Origin: CAZTDD01 sp964612675
Lineage (GTDB): Bacteria > Hinthialibacterota > Hinthialibacteria > Hinthialibacterales > JAKPRU01
NCBI GenBank assembly: GCA_964612675.1
Contig: CAZTDD010000094.1
Span: 1-28,323, forward strand
Direction of reading: 5' to 3'
DNA length: 28,323 nucleotides
Within the stretch, counting starts at the first letter, position 1, and each line of letters begins with the position of its first letter. Positions 23,344 to 28,323 of the stretch are shown here, piece by piece. The notes below the pieces were generated by a model. That model had not been told where the DNA came from, did no database searches, and saw nothing but the letters and a program-made list of their open reading frames with translations. The translations under genes and the position numbers were made by a program.

Positions 23344-25191
23344 ATGACCGCAAGCCAAAACCAATCCAAGACAATGTCTCTTGAAGGGATCCCGGTATCG
23401 ACCGGCGTGGTCATCGGACCGGCTCTGTTGTTTCGGACGCAGCGTCCACGCATACGCCGCAAGAGCATCTCTTCCAGCGAAGTCAATGACGAGATTACAC
23501 GGCTCCACGATGCGGTTCAGGTTTCTCGAACGCAAATCCAGGACATTCGCGACCAACAGCAGGAGACCGGATCGGAAAACCAGGTGAAAGACATTCTGGA
23601 AACGCACCTGGTGTTTCTCAAAGACCCGATGCTTGTGGGGAAGGCGGAGGAACGAATTCGCGATCAGAATGAGTCCGCCGAATACGCGCTATCGGAAATT
23701 GTAAATGAAGCGGAACGATTGTTTTCGGAAAAAGAGGATCCTGTGTTTCGGGAACGTGTCGCCGACATTCGTGACGTCGCTTACCGAATCATCGGCAACC
23801 TGCTGGGCCGCGTGAACAACCTTCTGACCGACCTGCCGAAAGAAGGTGTCATTCTCATTGCCCGGGATCTCTCCCCTTCCGAGACGGCGACTATGCCGAC
23901 CGACCGAATTCTGGGGTTTGCCACGGAAGTCGGGGGGCCGACGTCCCACACCGCGATCATGGCACGAAGCCTCCAAATCCCCGCAGTGGTCGGCGCTGCC
24001 GGACTGCTGGACCAGGTGGGGAATGGGGACACGGTGATTCTTGACGGATCGCATGGTGCGATCCTGATCGAACCGTCTGTGGAGACGCGTGCTCAGTATG
24101 TCGAAGCGGCACGGGAAATCGCCGAGTACGAGGAGCGAATCCGAAGTTACGGATCTCTACCTGCGGTTACGTTGGACGGGCATCCGTTGGATGTTGCAGC
24201 AAATATCGAGCTGCCGGACGAAGCAGAGATCGCCTTGAAATACGGTGCAGGCGGAGTGGGTCTTTTCCGGACAGAGTATCTTTTCATGGGGACGGGGACA
24301 TTTCCCACTGAAGAAGATCAGCTGCGCTCCTATCGACAGGTTGTGGAAGCGATGGACGGTCGTCCGGTGGTTTTCCGGACACTCGACCTGGGAGGAGACA
24401 AATTTGCGCATCCTCTCTCAGTTCCGGAGGAGTTGAATCCATTCATGGGGTGGCGAGCGGTGCGATTCTGTTTGGAGAATCGCAGCTTGTTCATTACCCA
24501 ATTGAGAGCGATGTTCCGGGCGAGCGCCTTTGGGCGGGCGCGCCTGATGTTCCCCCTGATATCCGGAATCGAAGAACTCGAAAAGGTGTTGAGCATTCTT
24601 CAGGAAGTGAAAGAAGAACTCCGCGATGAAGGGCAGTCCTTCGACGAGGAGATGCCCGTTGGAGCGATGATCGAATTACCGTCGGCGGTTATGGTCGCGG
24701 AGGATCTCGCGCGATACCTTGAATTTTTCAGTATCGGCACGAATGATTTGATCCAGTATTCACTGGCGGTGGATCGTATCAACGAGAAGATTGCTCATCT
24801 GTACCAACCGCTGCACCCGGGCGTACTACGGATGATTCACCATGTCGTCCAGGTGGGCCGGACCCACGCGCTCCCCGTGGACGTGTGCGGAGAGATGGCC
24901 TCGGATCCGCTGTGTTGTCTCGTGCTCTTGGGGTTGGGCGTGGAACGGTTTTCGATGAGTCCGGGAGCGATTCCCCGGGTCAAAGCGATTGTCCGGTCGA
25001 TTCGTATGGAACAGCTGCGCTCGTTCGGCGAACGGGTACTGGATATCTCGACGGCGGAGCAGGTAGAGAGATACGCGCTGCGAGTGGCGCGTCGGCTTCT
25101 GCCCCAATACCCCTGGGATGAGGAACGGTCGCTTGCTCGCTTCCAATCCTCTGCGCCGGCGACCGAACAGCAGGTCGATCTGGCGAGTTGA
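23344..25191 (+). CDS. ptsI: PTS enzyme I (PEP-protein phosphotransferase)
   Basis: Enzyme I starts the phosphorelay by taking phosphate from PEP. In this 615-residue protein the active His is H202 in GGPTSHTAIMARS. GLFRTEYLFMG and the C-terminal barrel FSIGTNDLIQYSLAVDR bind PEP, and C515 lies in DVCGEMASDP. The N-terminal HPr-binding helical part (about 45-150) is intact and the length is slightly above the usual 570. ATG at 23344 has only a poor ribosome binding site. A six-codon frame beginning at 23327 overlaps this start as ATGA and could couple translation. It follows ptsH by 38 bases. Confidence 0.95.
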   Translation: MTASQNQSKTMSLEGIPVSTGVVIGPALLFRTQRPRIRRKSISSSEVNDEITRLHDAVQVSRTQIQDIRDQQQETGSENQVKDILETHLVFLKDPMLVGKAEERIRDQNESAEYALSEIVNEAERLFSEKEDPVFRERVADIRDVAYRIIGNLLGRVNNLLTDLPKEGVILIARDLSPSETATMPTDRILGFATEVGGPTSHTAIMARSLQIPAVVGAAGLLDQVGNGDTVILDGSHGAILIEPSVETRAQYVEAAREIAEYEERIRSYGSLPAVTLDGHPLDVAANIELPDEAEIALKYGAGGVGLFRTEYLFMGTGTFPTEEDQLRSYRQVVEAMDGRPVVFRTLDLGGDKFAHPLSVPEELNPFMGWRAVRFCLENRSLFITQLRAMFRASAFGRARLMFPLISGIEELEKVLSILQEVKEELRDEGQSFDEEMPVGAMIELPSAVMVAEDLARYLEFFSIGTNDLIQYSLAVDRINEKIAHLYQPLHPGVLRMIHHVVQVGRTHALPVDVCGEMASDPLCCLVLLGLGVERFSMSPGAIPRVKAIVRSIRMEQLRSFGERVLDISTAEQVERYALRVARRLLPQYPWDEERSLARFQSSAPATEQQVDLAS

Positions 25192-25223
25192 GATCGTTTC
25201 GTTACGTGGTTGTGAGGTTTTGT

Positions 25224-25529
25224 ATGGGAACAAAAGCGCAGGATCTCTCGGAATCCGTTGTAGCGGTCCGCGTCTCGCCGCGATCTTCGAGACCCGGCGT
25301 TGCAAAGTGGGACGGGAGCGTCCTGCGTGTGAATCTGAGTTCTCCGCCGGTGGATGGAAAGGCTAATCGCGAACTTATTCGCGTTATTTCGAAGGAGATC
25401 GGGGTAGCGCGTTCCTGCATCGAGTTGGCGGCGGGGACGGCAAACCGTGACAAACGACTGCGGGTCGTGGGAATCTCCCAGACCGATCTGCAGGACCGCC
25501 TGGATCGTTTCCGGCGGAACGAGGATTGA
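25224..25529 (+). CDS. DUF167/YggU family protein
   Basis: This 101-residue protein belongs to the small DUF167 (YggU) family, whose function is not established. The family core is visible as VAVRVSPRSSRPGVAKWDG, VNLSSPPVDGKANRELIRVIS and SCIELAAGTANRDKRLRVVG. ATG at 25224 has GAGG seven bases upstream; the longer frame adds 12 residues overlapping the ptsI stop and is not needed. It lies between ptsI and tmk, which starts three bases after its stop codon, so they are probably cotranscribed. Confidence 0.9.
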   Translation: MGTKAQDLSESVVAVRVSPRSSRPGVAKWDGSVLRVNLSSPPVDGKANRELIRVISKEIGVARSCIELAAGTANRDKRLRVVGISQTDLQDRLDRFRRNED

Positions 25530-25532
25530 CTA

Positions 25533-26204
25533 TTGGCTGCAGGGAAACTGATTTCGGTTGAAGGAATCGAAGGGGCGGGCAAAACAACAATCGCTCGGCT
25601 ACTGGCGGAGCGTCTCAACCATTGTGGTATCTCTGCGGATGTGTATCGTGAACCTGGGGGAACCCCCGTCGGAGAGAGCCTCCGCAGACTGTTAAAGGAC
25701 GCGACAATCGAACTTTCTCCGCTGACCGAAGCCTTCCTGTTCGAAGCAGCCCGGCATGAGCTCGCGGCCGAACGGATTCGGCCTTCCCTTGCTGCGGGAC
25801 AATGGGTCCTTTTGGATCGTTACTATGATTCGACCACCGCATATCAGGGGTACGGACGCGGTCTGGACCTTGCGATGTTGATGAATATGCATCGATGGGC
25901 CTGCGGCGACGCCGTTCCCGATTTGACGATGCTACTGGATATCGACCCGACGATCGGGCTTAGGCGATCTCGTGCGGTCACCGCCGAGCTGCGGGACGGT
26001 CCGCCCGATCGTTTCGAGGAAGAAGGGGAGGCATTTCTGGAGCGAATCCGGCACGGATTCCTGTCTTTGGCCCGGCAAGAGCCGGATCGAATTGTGGTGG
26101 TTCCAGTGACAGGATCGCTCGACGAAGTCGTAAGTCAATGTTGGGAAGTCATTTATGAGCGATTCAGTTCGATTCTTCCAGAGCCGGAACGGGCTCTTGA
26201 CTAA
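25533..26204 (+). CDS. tmk: thymidylate kinase
   Basis: Tmk converts dTMP to dTDP with ATP, essential for DNA synthesis. In this 223-residue protein the P-loop is GIEGAGKTT (11-19), followed by the substrate-binding YREPGGTPVGE, DRYYDSTTAYQGYGR, and DLTMLLDIDP. The lid region DGPPDRFEEEGEAFLERI is of the usual form. The start is TTG at 25533 with GAGGA about eight bases upstream, and it places the protein start directly before the beta strand KLISVEG. The stop codon lies inside the promoter predicted for rpoB. Confidence 0.96.
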   Translation: MAAGKLISVEGIEGAGKTTIARLLAERLNHCGISADVYREPGGTPVGESLRRLLKDATIELSPLTEAFLFEAARHELAAERIRPSLAAGQWVLLDRYYDSTTAYQGYGRGLDLAMLMNMHRWACGDAVPDLTMLLDIDPTIGLRRSRAVTAELRDGPPDRFEEEGEAFLERIRHGFLSLARQEPDRIVVVPVTGSLDEVVSQCWEVIYERFSSILPEPERALD

Positions 26205-26224
26205 CGGTACTTGATCTGTATAAT
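26197..26224 (+). promoter_or_regulatory. near-consensus promoter upstream of rpoB
   Basis: TTGACT (26197-26202) and TATAAT (26219-26224) are 16 bases apart, eleven of twelve consensus matches. The -35 box overlaps the tmk stop codon. Initiation near 26231 would leave an unusually long leader, about 420 bases, before rpoB. Confidence 0.65.
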
Positions 26225-26653
26225 AGAATTTCTGTGCCGGTCTGCGTATGTAACACCTACGGCACCAGCTTAATCGATATATGGCGAACACGGGTCCGGA
26301 TTTGCGGTGCAGCGAGATTTCGCCTCCCGAATCGACCTACGCAAGTGTGCGAAAAGACACGATGTCGAGAGCGGGTGTTGTGGGATGGCCACAAACGAGA
26401 ATCCATGGAAAAAGTAATCACTATCCCTCTGTCACATCAGGTCAGAAGGAGTTGGGACGCCCTGAGCCGAACAGCCCTTGCCTGCAACGTCTATACCAGC
26501 GCGAATCGATTGAAATCTTTAGTGGGACCAGGCTAGACATTGTTAACCCAGGGGTTGGTTTCGGCGCAGAACATATTTAGCCCCAGCCCCCAAAAAATAA
26601 CAAATAGTAAATTATGCCTCTCCTGAGAGGCAAATCAGCTTTCGAGGTGACCT
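26225..26653 (+). other. long untranslated leader of rpoB, possible structured RNA
   Basis: No convincing gene lies in these 429 bases; a frame at 26281-26580 has no ribosome binding site and no family resemblance. Potential hairpins are GTGCCG/CGGCAC (26234-26239 with 26260-26265), TTGTGG/CCACAA (26378-26383 with 26389-26394), and GGGGTTGG/CCAGCCCC (26551-26558 with 26583-26590, one G-U pair). I find no motif of tmRNA, SRP or RNase P RNA. It may be a regulatory leader or contain a small RNA gene. Confidence 0.4.
26616..26631 (+). promoter_or_regulatory. hairpin just upstream of the rpoB ribosome binding site
   Basis: GCCTCTCCTGAGAGGC forms a 6-7-base-pair stem over a tiny loop. It ends 22 bases before the rpoB ATG, near the GAGG site, so it could shape translation initiation. 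No U-tract follows, so it is not an intrinsic terminator. Confidence 0.5.
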
Positions 26654-28323
26654 ATGGTTCGGAAATCGGATACTAGTCCTTGGCGCAAGCGTGACACCTT
26701 TGCTCGTATCCATTCGGTTGTGGACATCCCGGACCTGATCGAGACTCAGCAGATGTCTTATCGGGATTTTCTTCAGGCGGACATGATCCCGGAGAAGCGG
26801 CGGGAGATCGGTCTGGAGCAAGCATTCAAGTCCATCTTCCCGATCAAGGGCCGAGATACTTCAACGCTCGAATTTGTCAACTACCATCTCGGGCGTCCAA
26901 AGTACAAAGTGATGGAATGCATCGAGCGGGGCATGACCTATGCCGCTCCTTTACGGATCAAGGTGCGACTTGTGATCAAAGGGGCACCCGCCAAAGATGC
27001 CGAACCCGAAGTTGTCGATATCCGCGAAGAAGACATTTATCTGGGTGAAATCCCCTTGATGACCGATCGCGGAACCTTCGTCATCAATGGTGCGGAACGT
27101 GTCGTTGTGAGCCAGCTACACCGTTCGCCCGGCGCGGTGTTCAATGTGGAAACCCACCATACCGGCCAGAAACTGATCACGGCGAGCATTATCCCGAACC
27201 GTGGGGCGTGGCTCGAATTCGAGAACGATCTCAATGATGTCTTATACGTCATTATCGACCGTAAGCGCAAAATGCCGGTTTCCGTGCTTCTGCGTGCGTT
27301 CGAATACGGAACGGACGAAGAGATTCTTTCGCTGTTCATCGATCGGCGAAAAGCCCCGGTGCAAGCGGGGGCCGATGAACTCATCGGCGGCGTCATCGCA
27401 GCGGAAATCCAAGACCCGAGCACCCAGGACACCATCTTCGAAGCGGGAACAGAGATCACCGAGGCGGTGTTGGAACGTCTTGTGGAGATGAATGTCGATG
27501 AGATCCTTTTGGTCGAGAGCCATCCCGAAGACTTTCGAATGATGCGAAATACGATCCTAAAGGATCCGACGAAGAGCAAAGAGGAAGCGCTCACGGAGAT
27601 CTATATGACTCTGCGCCCCGGAGAGCCTCCTACGCTCAAAAACGCAGAGACTCTGGTCACAAATCTTTTCTTCAAGCCGCGCCGCTATGATTTGTCCCGA
27701 GTGGGCCGTTATCGAATGAATACGAAACTCGGCATTCGAATCGATCAGGACAAGGTTACGCTTTGCCCGGACGATCTTGTTGCTGTGGTCCGATACATTT
27801 TGGGCCTGAATCGAGGCGACGGCATTTCCGACGACATCGATCACCTCGGGAATCGGCGAGTTCGCACGATCGGCGAGTTGCTTGAAAACCAGATCCGTGT
27901 GGGATTGGCGCGCATGGAGCGCACAATCCGCGAGAAAATGGGGATTTTGGATCTGGAAAATGTCATGCCTCGCAATCTGATCAACGCGAAGCCGATCACC
28001 ACCGCCATAGCGGACTTCTTCGGACGGAGCCAGCTGTCGCAGTTCCTGGATCAGGTCAATCCTCTTTCGGAACTGACGCACAAACGCCGTTTGTCCGCCC
28101 TGGGGCCCGGTGGATTGAACCGTGAACGCGCCGGCTTCGAAGTCCGTGACGTTCATCACACACACTACGGCCGGATTTGCCCCATTGAGACGCCTGAAGG
28201 ACCGAACATCGGGTTGATCTCGAGTCTCTCGACCTACGCTCGAATCAACGAGTTCGGTTTCATCGAGACACCGTATCGTCGGGTCAAGAACAACCGGGTT
28301 ACGAAAGAGATTGTGTATCTTTC
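26654..28323 (+). CDS. rpoB: RNA polymerase beta subunit, N-terminal part (cut by window end)
   Basis: The reading frame is open from ATG 26654 to the last base, about 556 codons, the first part of a protein usually near 1,150-1,400 residues. It shows the N-terminal RHSVVDIPDLIE-like start (HSVVDIPDLIETQ), GEIPLMTDRGTFVINGAERV, and the rifampicin-binding region QLSQFLDQVNPLSEL with HKRRLSALGPGG, then RICPIETPEGPNIGLI. Residues equivalent to E. coli Q513, D516, S522, H526, R529, S531 and L533 are unchanged, while N518 is Val. ATG follows GAGGTGACCT. The preceding gene is tmk, not rplL, unlike the common rplKAJL-rpoBC order. The 3' end and rpoC are outside the window. Confidence 0.97.
   Translation, partial: MVRKSDTSPWRKRDTFARIHSVVDIPDLIETQQMSYRDFLQADMIPEKRREIGLEQAFKSIFPIKGRDTSTLEFVNYHLGRPKYKVMECIERGMTYAAPLRIKVRLVIKGAPAKDAEPEVVDIREEDIYLGEIPLMTDRGTFVINGAERVVVSQLHRSPGAVFNVETHHTGQKLITASIIPNRGAWLEFENDLNDVLYVIIDRKRKMPVSVLLRAFEYGTDEEILSLFIDRRKAPVQAGADELIGGVIAAEIQDPSTQDTIFEAGTEITEAVLERLVEMNVDEILLVESHPEDFRMMRNTILKDPTKSKEEALTEIYMTLRPGEPPTLKNAETLVTNLFFKPRRYDLSRVGRYRMNTKLGIRIDQDKVTLCPDDLVAVVRYILGLNRGDGISDDIDHLGNRRVRTIGELLENQIRVGLARMERTIREKMGILDLENVMPRNLINAKPITTAIADFFGRSQLSQFLDQVNPLSELTHKRRLSALGPGGLNRERAGFEVRDVHHTHYGRICPIETPEGPNIGLISSLSTYARINEFGFIETPYRRVKNNRVTKEIVYL

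Noticed and set aside
26281..26580. 99-codon plus-strand frame between tmk and rpoB
   Set aside because: No ribosome binding site, no family resemblance, and it lies in a likely leader with hairpins.
26640..28323. CRISPR array, prophage or insertion sequence anywhere in the window
   Set aside because: No spaced repeat series, no transposase, integrase or phage gene, and no terminal inverted repeats were seen.

Overview
The window is a compact bacterial chromosome segment, moderately GC-rich by eye, with frequent GTG and TTG starts and many 4-base start/stop overlaps. Clear house-keeping genes (rpoB, tmk, hpf, ptsI/ptsH, hprK, ubiX/ubiA, pilT) sit among genes usual in Gram-negative environmental lineages: a formylglycine-enzyme-like secreted protein, a Tat-exported DUF362 protein, a D-aminoacylase and type IV pilus retraction. 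HPr kinase, an incomplete PTS, SUMF1-like and DUF362 proteins fit an uncultivated PVC/FCB-neighbouring phylum better than a well-known model group. This placement is inference and weak.

Layout. 218-2167 (minus): a large HEAT-repeat protein with its own promoter. 2168-2772: about 600 bases without a convincing gene. 2773-7189 (minus): secreted SUMF1-like protein, ubiX, ubiA and a radical SAM protein; the last three are joined by ATGA overlaps. 7329-8264 (minus): an orphan sugar ABC permease. 8464-12100 (plus): a MoxR-type AAA ATPase overlapping by 20 bases a 599-residue protein with a TraB/ChaN-like N-terminal half and an unrecognised C-terminal half, followed by a DUF362 protein. 12127-12220: an inverted pair of REP-like palindromes. 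12216-14416 (minus): pilT, acylphosphatase and a GT2 glycosyltransferase. Back-to-back promoters separate these from 14603-17148 (plus): an OppF-type ATPase and a GT39-type membrane glycosyltransferase. 17145-20657 (minus): an unknown helical protein, a GntR/UTRA regulator and a D-aminoacylase. 20887-26204 (plus): hpf-ptsN-hprK-ptsH-ptsI-DUF167-tmk. A near-consensus promoter over the tmk stop codon then precedes a roughly 420-base leader and rpoB, which runs off the window end.

How the genes work together. The hpf-to-ptsI run is a phosphorelay: EI passes phosphate from PEP to HPr and on to a PtsN-type IIA protein, while HprK can phosphorylate HPr on a serine. No sugar-specific EIIB/EIIC lies here, so this looks regulatory. 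UbiX, UbiA and the radical SAM protein probably serve quinone biosynthesis. The most unusual unit is the AAA ATPase plus TraB-like pair, which lacks the VWA partner normally seen beside MoxR ATPases. Other points of interest are an Arg at the conserved His position of HprK, and rpoB placed after tmk instead of rplL.
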